Below are positions 1 through 6,607 of a stretch of DNA of 11,777 nucleotides, piece after piece. Both the position numbers and the translations under genes were made by a program. Below the pieces are notes generated by a model, which was not told the DNA's origin, searched no databases, and saw only the letters and a program-made list of their open reading frames with translations. The stretch is from positions 1 to 11,777 of the forward strand of contig JABFWM010000093.1 in NCBI GenBank assembly GCA_013362195.1, in the 5' to 3' direction. The DNA comes from Acidobacteriota bacterium (GTDB taxonomy: Bacteria; Acidobacteriota; Vicinamibacteria; Vicinamibacterales; 2-12-FULL-66-21). Each line of letters begins with the position of its first letter. Within the stretch, counting starts at the first letter, position 1.

Positions 1-332
1 GCTACGCCGAAGCGGAGCAGCGCTATCAGGAAGTGGTTGCCAAGGCCGGGCGGAGCAGCATCTACAGCCGCACGGCGCGGCTCGGACTCGCCGACGCGCA
101 GATGGCGCAGGGCAAGTACGATGCGGCGATCACGACCTACAAGGAGCTGTCCACCGATACGCAGTCGCAGCTCCCGCTCGACGGCGTATTGATGCAGCTC
201 GGACGCGCCGCGATGCAGGCGGGAAAGAACGAGGAAGCGACGCGCGCCTTCACGCGGATCGTCAACGAGTTCCCGCAGTCGCTCTACGCCGCGGAAGCGA
301 AGGAAAAGCTGGGCGAATTGAAGAAGTCGTAA
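1..332 (+). CDS. TPR-repeat protein, C-terminal fragment (5' end outside window)
   Basis: The reading frame is open from base 3 to the TAA at 330-332, giving 109 residues with no upstream stop, so the real start lies before the window. The visible part is helical and Ala/Leu-rich, with at least two tetratricopeptide-like units. One is around YAEAEQRYQEVV and LGLADAQMAQGKYDAAITTYKEL. The other is around LGRAAMQAGKNEEATRAFTRIVNEFPQSLYAAEAKEKL. The closing phrase (FPQS.YA.EAKEKL) resembles the last repeat of periplasmic TPR proteins of the YbgF/CpoB and BamD-like type, but the N-terminus that would show a signal peptide or lipobox is missing. A GTG at 33 lies in frame but is internal to a repeat. 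It is the only plus-strand gene here and converges on the cupin gene. The TPR call is firm; the exact role is unknown. Confidence 0.8.
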   Translation, partial: YAEAEQRYQEVVAKAGRSSIYSRTARLGLADAQMAQGKYDAAITTYKELSTDTQSQLPLDGVLMQLGRAAMQAGKNEEATRAFTRIVNEFPQSLYAAEAKEKLGELKKS

Positions 333-378
333 GGAGCGGCGTGCGGAATGAACGGCCCCGGCCGCGGGCTGGACGTAG

Positions 379-406
379 AAGGGACGAAGTGGCAGCTCCG
401 TCCCTT
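379..406. terminator. Hairpin between convergent genes, possible bidirectional terminator
   Basis: A perfect 8-bp inverted repeat, AAGGGACG (379-386) and CGTCCCTT (399-406), encloses a 12-nt loop. It sits in the 95-bp gap between the stop of the TPR gene (332) and the stop of the cupin gene (428), where a shared terminator would be expected. Neither side has a clear T-tract, so rho-independent function is uncertain. Nothing else in the gap looks coding. Confidence 0.45.
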
Positions 407-427
407 GCGTGCGGGGCGTCGGGGGAC

Positions 428-859
428 CTACCTTCGCGGATCGTCGTCGTGATACACGGCGTCGAGGCACTGGGCCGGCGCGGCGCCGACGACTTCGATG
501 CGCCGCACGGCGCCGCGAGGAACGAACACGATGTCCCCCGCGATCAGGATCGCGGACTCCCCGTCCACGGTGAACTTCAATAAGCCGGCGGCGACGGCGC
601 CGACCCGCTCGTGCTCCTGCACATCCTCGGGAATCACCGTACCCGCGGCCCAATCGCAGGTGGATACGACATATCCAAGGGCATCGAGTTTCTGCTGGAG
701 CGCGAGCGGCGTGAACACGCCGTCGAGCCGCTGATCCCACCGTTCGATTCGCATCAGCCGCCCGCCAGGCTGGCGTGAGCCGTCAGGGCGCGAATACCGG
801 CCGTCCCAGGCGAGGCGCACGAGCCCCGAAGCGGTCAGGAATGCCGCGGGGACGCTCAC
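428..859 (-). CDS. Small cupin-fold protein lacking the usual metal-binding histidines
   Basis: From the GTG at 859 this gives 143 residues ending in a TAG at 428-430. The cupin core follows residue 36 (MRIERWDQRL). The phrase GDIVFVPRGAVRR (G108, P114, G116) fits cupin motif 2, G(X)5PXG(X)2H, but an Arg (R119) replaces the His. In motif 1 the HXH position reads DVQ (D79-Q81), followed by H83-E84. The metal triad therefore looks absent and the protein is probably not a metallo-dioxygenase; binding or regulation is more likely. The GTG overlaps the upstream PilZ stop as GTGA and has GAGG five bases ahead, and the stretch from 859 to 754 keeps G/C-rich third positions. I prefer it for these reasons. 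The alternative is the ATG at 754 (108 residues), which starts right at the conserved core. Substrate unknown. Confidence 0.68.
   Translation of the reverse strand: MSVPAAFLTASGLVRLAWDGRYSRPDGSRQPGGRLMRIERWDQRLDGVFTPLALQQKLDALGYVVSTCDWAAGTVIPEDVQEHERVGAVAAGLLKFTVDGESAILIAGDIVFVPRGAVRRIEVVGAAPAQCLDAVYHDDDPRR
661..678. promoter_or_regulatory. Second copy of the TGGATA-N5-TATCCA palindrome, inside the cupin gene
   Basis: TGGATA (661-666), a 5-base spacer CGACA, and TATCCA (672-677) followed by A678. This is the same 6-bp arm pair and the same spacer length as the perfect 7-5-7 palindrome at 1442-1460. It lies within the cupin coding sequence, over the codons for GYVVST, so it may be coincidence. 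It is listed because the motif is AT-rich in a GC-rich segment and I saw no other copy in the window. A regulator-binding role is inference. Confidence 0.25.
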
Positions 860-1299
860 GCCGTCCTCGTGTGCTCCCGCGCGCTCCAGGTGGTGACGTC
901 GGTCGCCGGGGCGGGCTGCGCGGCACTGACTGGTTCGACGAGCAGGCGCAGCGCGTATTCGGCAGGGGCGCCCGTCGCGGCGCTGCACGTGCCGACGCGG
1001 AACACCGCCGAAAGCACGTTCGCTTTGCGCAGCGCGGCCGGAAGATCGGGGCGGTTGCGGGCTTCGCGATCGATCTGGAAGTAGACCAGCCGGTAGAGAG
1101 GAATCGCGGCGCCGCTCAGGCACTCGACCGCGACGCCGTGCTCGCTGACGTCGCGGGTGACCACCGACGCCATGCGCGTCGTGCCCTTCGCATCCTTCCA
1201 CACGATCTGGCCTGGAACGGCGAGCGGTCGCCGCTCAGAGGTGCGCTTGTCTTCCCGGAGTTGCTGACCACCCTGAACGAGCCGTAAACGCTGTTCCAT
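856..1299 (-). CDS. PilZ-domain protein, probable c-di-GMP receptor
   Basis: 147 residues, ATG at 1299-1297, TGA at 858-856. Both PilZ signature elements are present and intact: RxxxR at R19-R23 (RTSER, followed by R24) and DxSxxG at D50-G55 (DVSEHG), with beta-strand-like sequence between them. In this family the two motifs bind cyclic di-GMP and the domain acts as an adaptor for motility, secretion or polysaccharide control; the target cannot be read from this gene. Residues 56-125 complete the barrel, and residues 126-147 form an Ala/Thr-rich, probably disordered tail. There is no signal peptide or membrane segment, so it is probably cytoplasmic. A Shine-Dalgarno sequence GAGAGGA (1315-1309) lies 9 bases before the ATG and overlaps one arm of an inverted repeat. 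The stop overlaps the cupin GTG, suggesting translational coupling. Confidence 0.85.
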   Translation of the reverse strand: MEQRLRLVQGGQQLREDKRTSERRPLAVPGQIVWKDAKGTTRMASVVTRDVSEHGVAVECLSGAAIPLYRLVYFQIDREARNRPDLPAALRKANVLSAVFRVGTCSAATGAPAEYALRLLVEPVSAAQPAPATDVTTWSAREHTRTA

Positions 1300-1301
1300 A
1301 G

Positions 1302-1341
1302 TGATATGTCCTCTCGATCGCAGATGCCGGAAGACATATCA
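1302..1341 (-). promoter_or_regulatory. 9-bp inverted repeat covering the pilZ ribosome binding site
   Basis: On the minus strand TGATATGTC (1341-1333) and GACATATCA (1310-1302) are perfect reverse complements separated by 22 nt. The second arm ends two bases before the pilZ ATG and includes the last bases of its Shine-Dalgarno sequence. In the mRNA this could fold as a 9-bp stem against the start codon and limit translation. As DNA, the 31-bp arm-to-arm distance is about three helical turns and would suit a paired repressor site. The sequence alone does not choose between these. Confidence 0.4.
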
Positions 1342-1441
1342 AGTCGCGAGCCGCACTTGGACGGGATCCGCCAGATCGCTGCTAAATGGTGTGAATGCTA
1401 GGGATGGGTTGCGAATGCGGGTGGACGCCGGGCCGCGAGTA

Positions 1442-1460
1442 TTGGATACACACTATCCAA
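1442..1460. promoter_or_regulatory. Perfect palindrome TTGGATA-N5-TATCCAA, candidate operator
   Basis: TTGGATA (1442-1448), spacer CACAC (1449-1453), TATCCAA (1454-1460). It lies in the 170-bp gap between the sigma-54 activator stop (1470) and the pilZ start (1299), 9 bases past the former and about 142 bases before the latter. Arm length and spacer suit a dimeric regulator. It could instead act as a weak terminator hairpin for the activator gene, but no T-tract follows on the minus strand. I see no convincing -35/-10 pair in the rest of this gap (1342-1441). Confidence 0.4.
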
Positions 1461-1469
1461 ACGGACCGG

Positions 1470-4382
1470 CTACTGCATACCCGGTATCCGCGTTTCGATC
1501 CCGAGGCGATCGATTTTGAGGTAGAGGCCGCGCCGGGTCAGGCCGAGGGTCCGCGCCGTTTGCGAGATGTTGCCGGATGCGCGCTGGAGCGCGCTCTCAA
1601 TCATCTCGCGCTCGAGGCGTTCGACCGCCGCGGCGAGCGTCACGCTGCGCGCCCGTCCGCGGGGCACCGGCGCGCTGTCGGCGCCGCCGAACACCGGCGA
1701 GAGCAGGTCCGGCGTGATCACGCCGGCGTTGGGCGCCATCGCGACCGCGCGCTGCACCTCGTTGCGCAGCTGCCGCACGTTGCCGGGCCAGCTGAATGCG
1801 TCGAACAGGTCGAGGGTCTCCTGACTGAGACGCACCCCCGGCTTGCCCAGCCGATCGCTGGCTTCGCGGAGGAAGAACGTGCTGAGATGCGGAATTTCCT
1901 CGCGCCGTTCCCGCAGCGGCGGCACGTGAATGCGGATGACGCTCAGGCGATAGAACAGATCCTCGCGGAACGTATTTTCGGCCACGCGCTGCTCCAGGTC
2001 CGCGTTCGTCGCCGCGACGACCCGCACATCGACGCGAATCGGCCGCGTCTCGCCGACCGGAAGCACCTCGCCCTGTTCCAGAAAGCGCAGCAGCTTGGGC
2101 TGGATATCGAGCGGCAGGTCGCCGACCTCGTCGAGGAACAGCGTGCCCCCGACGGCGGTCCGCACCACGCCGGGCTGATCCGCCAGCGCGCCGGTGAAGC
2201 TGCCGCGGCGGTGTCCGAACAACTGGCTGTCGGCGAGCTCGCGCGTCGCGCTCGTGCAGTTGTAGGGGAGGAACATCGCCTCCCGGCGCGGCGATCCCGC
2301 GTGAATCGCACGCGCCACGACGTCCTTGCCCGTGCCGCTTTCGCCGGTGATGAGCACCGTGAGATCGTTGCCCTGCAGGCGCTGGATCTGTTCGGCCACG
2401 CGCTGCATCGCCGCGCTTGCGCACACGAACCCGGGCAGCAGCGGCTCGAGCTGACGCTCCATGGCTGCCGCGAGCGGCTCGTTCGGCCGTTCGCGCGCCG
2501 CGCACAGCTCGAACCCCTGGCGCAGCACGGTGCAGAGCGTCCGGAAGCGCTGGACCATCGGCGGGCTGAACGGACGCAGCCCGGACACGACCGCAAAGCG
2601 GGGGACCTCGCCGTCGCGGCCGATCGGCTCGATGAGCAGCGGGGCGCCGCTCGTCGGCGCGGTCCGCGCCGCGGAAATCGCGATCGCCCGCGCGCCTTCG
2701 GGATCGCATCCTGCGGACGAGACGACCCTCACGTCGCGCCCGGCATGCGTGTAGATGACCGACGCGATCCCGTCGCACGCCTCGAGGACCGCGGTCGTGC
2801 CCTCTTTCGCCAGCAGCGCCGGGGTCACCGCGGCGTCCACGATCCGCCGGACCAGCGCATCGTCGCCGTCCATCTGGACACCGACGAACCCGCCCGTCGC
2901 CACCGAGGGAATGCGTTCCAGGGCGGTCCGCGCCTCGGCGAGATCGGGGCGCGCATCCAGCGAGTCGAAAATCGAGATCGCGTCTGACAGGTAGCGCGTC
3001 GCCCGCGACCGCGCGCCCGCGGCTCCGGCCAGACGACCGAGTTCGAGATAGCTGAGCGCGGCCTGATAGCGTTCGCCGAGCAGGTCGAACACGCTGACGC
3101 TCTGGCCGAAGTCGTGGTACGCCTCGGTCGAACGTCCGGCGCGCGCATGCACACGGCCGCGCAGCCGCAGAAACTCCCCCCAGATGCTGCTCATGCCGGA
3201 CGGCTGCAGGCGGGATCCGACCAGCGCCAGCCGGTCTTCCGCTGCCGTCTGGTCCCCGGTAGCCAGCAGCGCCTCGACGCCAATCAGCTCCGCCTGCAGC
3301 GCGTAGGCGGGCGGTGCGTCGTCAGCGTGCGCGACGTCGTCGGCCGTCGCCAGCGCCTTCGCCGTTTCGCCCTGGCGCAGCGCGACGCGCGCCTCGAGGA
3401 CACGGACGGACCATTGGTACCACCGCGTGGCCTGTGCGCCGTGCTCGCCATATGCCTCGCGTGAACGCTGCAGGGAGCGGCTGGCGTCCTCGTGATTGCC
3501 GCGAATCAGGTGGATCTGCGCAAGCGTGTCGAAGACGCCCCCGGTCGTCTCGCGCATGAATTGCAGCGGGCTGCGGACGTCGAGGGCGCGGTTGAGCGCC
3601 TGTTCGGCGCGTTTGAGATTGCCCAGCCGGACGCTGATTTGGCCGAGCGAGGCGAGCGCGATCCCGAGGCCGTGCGGCGTGCCGGATTGCTCCTGCAGCT
3701 CGACGCTGCGTTCGGCCAGCGCCAGCGCCTGATCGTGCCGGTGCTGCATCATCGCGACGTTCGCCTGATTGCCGCACACGGTCGCGACGACATCGTTGGC
3801 CTGGACCATGAACGCGAGACGCTCGGCATGCCGCAGCGCCGCCATTGCTTCGTCGAGGCGGCCGTCCTGCGCGAAGGTCACACCCGACAGGGAGTGCACG
3901 AGCGCCAGGTGCCGGAGATCACCGGCGGCGTGGAGCGCCGAAGCGGCCTGGGCCACATGGTCGCGGACGATCGTGCTGTCGCCGACCTGGCGGTAGCACA
4001 GGCCGAGCTCGTAGTGCGCGAGGCCGATCGCGCGAGAGTCGTGCGCCCGCTCCGCCTGTTTGAGGGCGCGGGCGAGGAACGCAATCCCTCGCGACGGCTC
4101 TCCGCGTGCAATCGCGAGGCGGCCGTGCAGGCGCCAGAGCTCAGAGAGCCGCGCAGGGTGGAGTCGTTCGCGGTCGTCTGGGGGCGGACCCAGGGCATCC
4201 GTGGCCTGACGGAGATCGTCCTGCAGCAGCCACGCTTCGGTGAGCGCGCACCGCATCTGCAGCGCTTCGTCGCGCGAGGCGGGCGGCTGCTTCATCGCGC
4301 GCACGAGCAGCATGGCCGCATCCGCGCCCTGGCCGCGCTGCAGCGTTTCAGTGGCCTTTGTCAGGAGATCCGCCGGAGGCAC
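1470..4382 (-). CDS. TPR/GAF-like/AAA+ sigma-54-dependent transcriptional activator
   Basis: 970 residues, GTG at 4382-4380, TAG at 1472-1470. Residues ~1-490 are helical TPR-type repeats (e.g. LGLCYRQVGD, LGQISVRLGNLKRAEQAL, LGRLAGAAGARSRA). Residues ~505-630 look like a degenerate GAF/sensor domain. Residues ~652-898 are an NtrC-type AAA+ module: Walker A GESGTGKD (680-687), sigma-54 contact loop GSFTGA (727-732, Ser for the usual Ala), Walker B TLFLDE (747-752), sensor I ATN (791-793), Arg-finger region FREDLFYRL (805-813), sensor II WPGNVRQLRN (865-874). A Fis-type helix-turn-helix (SGNISQTARTLGLTRRGLYLKI, about 936-957) ends the protein. It should couple ATP hydrolysis to opening of sigma-54 promoters. 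There is no receiver domain, so control is probably through protein or ligand binding to the TPR/GAF-like half. Confident of family; targets unknown. Confidence 0.93.
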   Translation of the reverse strand: MPPADLLTKATETLQRGQGADAAMLLVRAMKQPPASRDEALQMRCALTEAWLLQDDLRQATDALGPPPDDRERLHPARLSELWRLHGRLAIARGEPSRGIAFLARALKQAERAHDSRAIGLAHYELGLCYRQVGDSTIVRDHVAQAASALHAAGDLRHLALVHSLSGVTFAQDGRLDEAMAALRHAERLAFMVQANDVVATVCGNQANVAMMQHRHDQALALAERSVELQEQSGTPHGLGIALASLGQISVRLGNLKRAEQALNRALDVRSPLQFMRETTGGVFDTLAQIHLIRGNHEDASRSLQRSREAYGEHGAQATRWYQWSVRVLEARVALRQGETAKALATADDVAHADDAPPAYALQAELIGVEALLATGDQTAAEDRLALVGSRLQPSGMSSIWGEFLRLRGRVHARAGRSTEAYHDFGQSVSVFDLLGERYQAALSYLELGRLAGAAGARSRATRYLSDAISIFDSLDARPDLAEARTALERIPSVATGGFVGVQMDGDDALVRRIVDAAVTPALLAKEGTTAVLEACDGIASVIYTHAGRDVRVVSSAGCDPEGARAIAISAARTAPTSGAPLLIEPIGRDGEVPRFAVVSGLRPFSPPMVQRFRTLCTVLRQGFELCAARERPNEPLAAAMERQLEPLLPGFVCASAAMQRVAEQIQRLQGNDLTVLITGESGTGKDVVARAIHAGSPRREAMFLPYNCTSATRELADSQLFGHRRGSFTGALADQPGVVRTAVGGTLFLDEVGDLPLDIQPKLLRFLEQGEVLPVGETRPIRVDVRVVAATNADLEQRVAENTFREDLFYRLSVIRIHVPPLRERREEIPHLSTFFLREASDRLGKPGVRLSQETLDLFDAFSWPGNVRQLRNEVQRAVAMAPNAGVITPDLLSPVFGGADSAPVPRGRARSVTLAAAVERLEREMIESALQRASGNISQTARTLGLTRRGLYLKIDRLGIETRIPGMQ

Positions 4383-4389
4383 GGGCGGC

Positions 4390-4410
4390 AGTATAGCTGG
4401 TATACACCAG
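4390..4410 (-). promoter_or_regulatory. Candidate promoter with dyad upstream of the sigma-54 activator
   Basis: On the minus strand a TATACT hexamer (4395-4390) matches the -10 consensus at five of six bases and ends 7 nt before the GTG at 4382. No Shine-Dalgarno sequence is present, so the transcript may begin at or next to the start codon. A dyad CTGGT-N4-ACCAG (4397-4410, containing the palindrome GTATAC) lies just upstream of this hexamer, where a bound regulator could block or recruit polymerase. I could not find a good -35 at the normal distance, which lowers confidence. Confidence 0.4.
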
Positions 4411-4420
4411 GCGAGGATAG

Positions 4421-4455
4421 AAAATTCACACGTGCCGGATCCCGACCGGCGTGAA
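4421..4455 (-). terminator. Probable intrinsic terminator of the polyamine gene pair
   Basis: Read on the minus strand: TTCAC-GCCGG (4455-4446), loop TCGGGAT, then CCGGC (4438-4434), a four-base bulge ACGT, GTGAA (4429-4425) and directly TTTT (4424-4421). The two 5-bp blocks give a ten-pair stem with one bulge, followed by a short T-run. It lies 69 bases past the agmatinase-family stop and just before the candidate promoter of the sigma-54 activator, which is where a unit boundary should be. Confidence 0.6.
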
Positions 4456-4523
4456 GGCGTCCGGGCGGTCGAGATCCGAACGCTTCTGCCGATCGCGGCC
4501 CCTGACCCTCGCGCCTCGAACGC

Positions 4524-5432
4524 TTACATCCGGCGGACGCCCTCGTGGGACGCGAAACAGTAGGTGAGCAGCTTGTATATCAGCTTCGCGCACAGGAAGC
4601 TGGGCGCGATCATGCCGGGAATCGGGCTCAGCTCGACGACGTCCGCCGCGACGACGTGCCGTCGCTCCGCGGTCGCCCGCAGCAAGGCGGTGATCTCGGG
4701 CCAACTCAAGCCGCCCGGTTCGGGCGTCCCGGTCGCCGGCATGATCGCCGGATCCATGCCGTCCACATCGATCGTGATGTAAACCTCGTTGCCCAGCGTC
4801 TCGACCACGCGGTCGATCCACTGCGGATCGCGGCGCATCGCGTGGTCATAGAACACCTTGGACCCGAGCTTCGGCAGCACCTCGGCCTCTTCCGTCGACA
4901 GGCTGCGGATCCCGACCTGCGTGACCGATGCGTACTCGATGCAGCGCCGCATCGCGCACGCGTGGTTGTGCATCGTCCCCATGTAGCTGTCGCGCATGTC
5001 GGCGTGCGCGTCGATCTGCAGCACGGACAGCTGCGGGTGGCGGCGCGCCGCCGCCGAGACCAGCGGCGGGGTAATCGAGTGCTCGCCGCCGAGCGACACC
5101 AGGAACTTGTCGCGCGCGATCACTTCGTAGGCGACGCGTTCGATCTCGTCGACGAGCGGCTGCATCTCACCGAAGGGCAGCTCCATCTCGGGGAGGGTGA
5201 AAATGCCGATGCCGTGAATGTCGGCCTGGACCTCCTCGTCCCACAATTCCATGTGAGACGACGCCTGCAGGATCTCGTGCGGCCCGTTGCGCGTGCCGCT
5301 GACGTAGGACGTCGTGCGGTCGACCGGGATCGGCAGGACGACGATACGGGAATCGTCGAACGAGCGGGGATGGGGCACGGTGCCGCCGAACGCGAGCGGG
5401 CTGCCGTGATCGTAGTGAAACGGAAACTCCAT
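4524..5432 (-). CDS. speB: Agmatinase-family ureohydrolase
   Basis: 302 residues, ATG at 5432-5430, TAA at 4526-4524, close to the usual agmatinase length. The binuclear manganese site of the arginase/agmatinase superfamily is complete: GGEHS (H118), DAHAD (D141, H143, D145) and DVDGMDP (D222, D224), followed by the family phrase TGTPEPGGL. Members hydrolyse a guanidino group to urea; agmatine to putrescine is the most likely reaction. N1-aminopropylagmatine is a real alternative, and guanidinobutyrate or formiminoglutamate are less likely. It is cytoplasmic, with no signal peptide. Its ATG overlaps the stop of the upstream DHS-like gene (TAATG), so the two are co-translated, which ties it to polyamine synthesis rather than arginine catabolism. 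The symbol rests on family resemblance; substrate is not proven by sequence. Confidence 0.88.
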   Translation of the reverse strand: MEFPFHYDHGSPLAFGGTVPHPRSFDDSRIVVLPIPVDRTTSYVSGTRNGPHEILQASSHMELWDEEVQADIHGIGIFTLPEMELPFGEMQPLVDEIERVAYEVIARDKFLVSLGGEHSITPPLVSAAARRHPQLSVLQIDAHADMRDSYMGTMHNHACAMRRCIEYASVTQVGIRSLSTEEAEVLPKLGSKVFYDHAMRRDPQWIDRVVETLGNEVYITIDVDGMDPAIMPATGTPEPGGLSWPEITALLRATAERRHVVAADVVELSPIPGMIAPSFLCAKLIYKLLTYCFASHEGVRRM

Positions 5433-6505
5433 TACGTGCGTGCCTCGAAGCGCGCCTCGGGAAAGGGACGGCCCTCGACCGCCATGACCGGGCCGGAGAG
5501 ATCGAAGCGCAGCGGCTTCCGGCCGGCGAGCGTGTCCCGCGCGCTCGTCGCCAGCGCGCTGACGAGCAGCGGCACCGCGACGGTCGCGTCGGCGTGCACC
5601 GTCACCTGTTCCGCGTCGGTCGCGAGCTTGCCCCAGCTCTGCGCCTCCTCGAGGCTCGAGCCGGACGCTCCGCCGAAGTGCGGCACGTCGGTGACGATCT
5701 GCACGGCGTAGCGGTGCCCGCCGACGCGGTCGTCGTAGAACTCCGCCTGCACGCTCGCTTGATTGATGAAATTCTTGGGGGTGCCGCCGCCGAACACGAT
5801 CGACGCGGTGCGCGGGCGGCGGATGACGAGGTTGGCCGATTCGATGATGTCGCCGATGACGTCGACGTGGCCGGCGCGCGCGTCGCGATGCCGCGCCTGC
5901 GACACGCCCATGCCGATCGATGAATCGGCGATGGCCGGGCAGAAGATCGGCACACCCGCGCGATAGGCGGCGGTGAGGATGCCGTCCTGCCGCGTTTCCT
6001 GCCACAGGTACTCGCCGAGCCGGTAGAGCAGCTCGCGCGTCGGATAGGGCCGGCGCTCGAGCGTGAGGACGAACGCGGCGATCCACTCGTCGTTGTCGAC
6101 GAACTCGTCCTCTTTCGCGTAGGTGTCGTAGACCCGATCGATGTGCTCCGCCTGGAGCGCCGCATCGTCTTCGCGCGGCGAGCCGATGTAGTGCCGCCGC
6201 CCGCGTGTCTCGTGCAGATCGTGATAGAGATTGGCGCCGGTCGAGACCAGGCAATCGATGTAGCGGTGCGCGATGAGGTGCGCGACGATCAGCCGCAGGC
6301 CGCCGGCGCTGAGCGCGCCCGCGAGGCCGAGAAAGATCGTGCAGTCGTCGCCAAGCATCTTCTCCCAGATGCGCCGCGCGGTCGCGAGATTGCGCCCTTG
6401 AAACGAGATGCGCTCCATCCGCGCCAGCACGTCGTCGGCTGCCGCGCCCGCTTCGATGGTGAACGGCTCCACCGGCGTGCGAAGAAAACGCGACTTCGTT
6501 TTCAT
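5432..6505 (-). CDS. Deoxyhypusine synthase-like protein, probable homospermidine synthase
   Basis: 357 residues from the ATG at 6505-6503, TAA at 5434-5432. Family marks in order: SFQGRNLA (34-41), TIFLGLAGAL (56-65), STGANLYHDLHE (88-99, NAD pocket), GGGTPKNF (239-246), SGSSLEEAQSWGKL (281-294). K293 in SWGK corresponds to the lysine that forms the enzyme-imine intermediate. Eukaryotic and archaeal DHS transfer an aminobutyl group from spermidine to a lysine of (e/a)IF5A. Bacteria lack that substrate, and DHS-like enzymes there are thought to use putrescine and make homospermidine. The usual His pair after GGGxxK reads Asn-Phe here (245-246), in keeping with a changed acceptor. The frame stays open upstream; an ATG at 6523 would add six residues, but MKTKSRFLRTPVEPF looks like the family N-terminus. 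Neither start has a clear ribosome binding site. Confidence 0.85.
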   Translation of the reverse strand: MKTKSRFLRTPVEPFTIEAGAAADDVLARMERISFQGRNLATARRIWEKMLGDDCTIFLGLAGALSAGGLRLIVAHLIAHRYIDCLVSTGANLYHDLHETRGRRHYIGSPREDDAALQAEHIDRVYDTYAKEDEFVDNDEWIAAFVLTLERRPYPTRELLYRLGEYLWQETRQDGILTAAYRAGVPIFCPAIADSSIGMGVSQARHRDARAGHVDVIGDIIESANLVIRRPRTASIVFGGGTPKNFINQASVQAEFYDDRVGGHRYAVQIVTDVPHFGGASGSSLEEAQSWGKLATDAEQVTVHADATVAVPLLVSALATSARDTLAGRKPLRFDLSGPVMAVEGRPFPEARFEART

Positions 6506-6552
6506 CCGCGAATATTCTGCCATGAATGAAGTCGCGGCGGCATTCACGATCG

Positions 6553-6607
6553 CGGCCAATGGCTCATCACGAAGATCGCGACGCAACGAAGACCACGAGG
6601 ACACACC
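6553..6607. repeat. Intergenic repeat, copy A
   Basis: On the plus strand, 6553-6579 matches 9546-9572 without gaps at 22 of 27 positions. The match begins with CGGCCA and ends with the identical 14-mer ATCACGAAGATCGC (6566-6579). Looser similarity continues through AACGAAGACCAC toward ACACC. It lies between the DHS-like gene start (6505) and the end of the exported protein gene (6673). Both copies have the same orientation and both lie upstream of a minus-strand gene start. CACGAAG-type units suggest a dispersed intergenic family. Confidence 0.5.

Noticed and set aside
341..583. A plus-strand frame starting GTG just after AAGGAG
   Set aside because: The start signal looks fair, but the frame crosses the hairpin and runs antisense into the cupin gene, and the product has no recognisable fold.
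1342..1400. Possible sigma-54 (-24/-12) promoter for pilZ on the minus strand
   Set aside because: The best match has GG-N10-GA rather than GG-N10-GC and lacks the TGGCAC context. It is too weak to claim that the neighbouring activator controls pilZ.
1477..1487. Near-perfect dyad ATACC-C-GGTAT
   Set aside because: It lies in the last codons of the sigma-54 activator and is short. It does not share the TGGATA arms of the nearby palindrome, so a separate site is not supported.
1395..2987. A 530-codon open frame on the plus strand
   Set aside because: It is antisense to the AAA+ half of the sigma-54 activator. The product is dominated by Arg, Ala, Gly and His with no domain, as expected for a GC-rich complement. 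The minus-strand frame has clear motifs.
3492..4454. A 320-codon plus-strand frame reaching beyond the sigma-54 activator start
   Set aside because: It is mostly antisense to the TPR repeats and then crosses the promoter and terminator region. It shows no domain and no convincing ribosome binding site.
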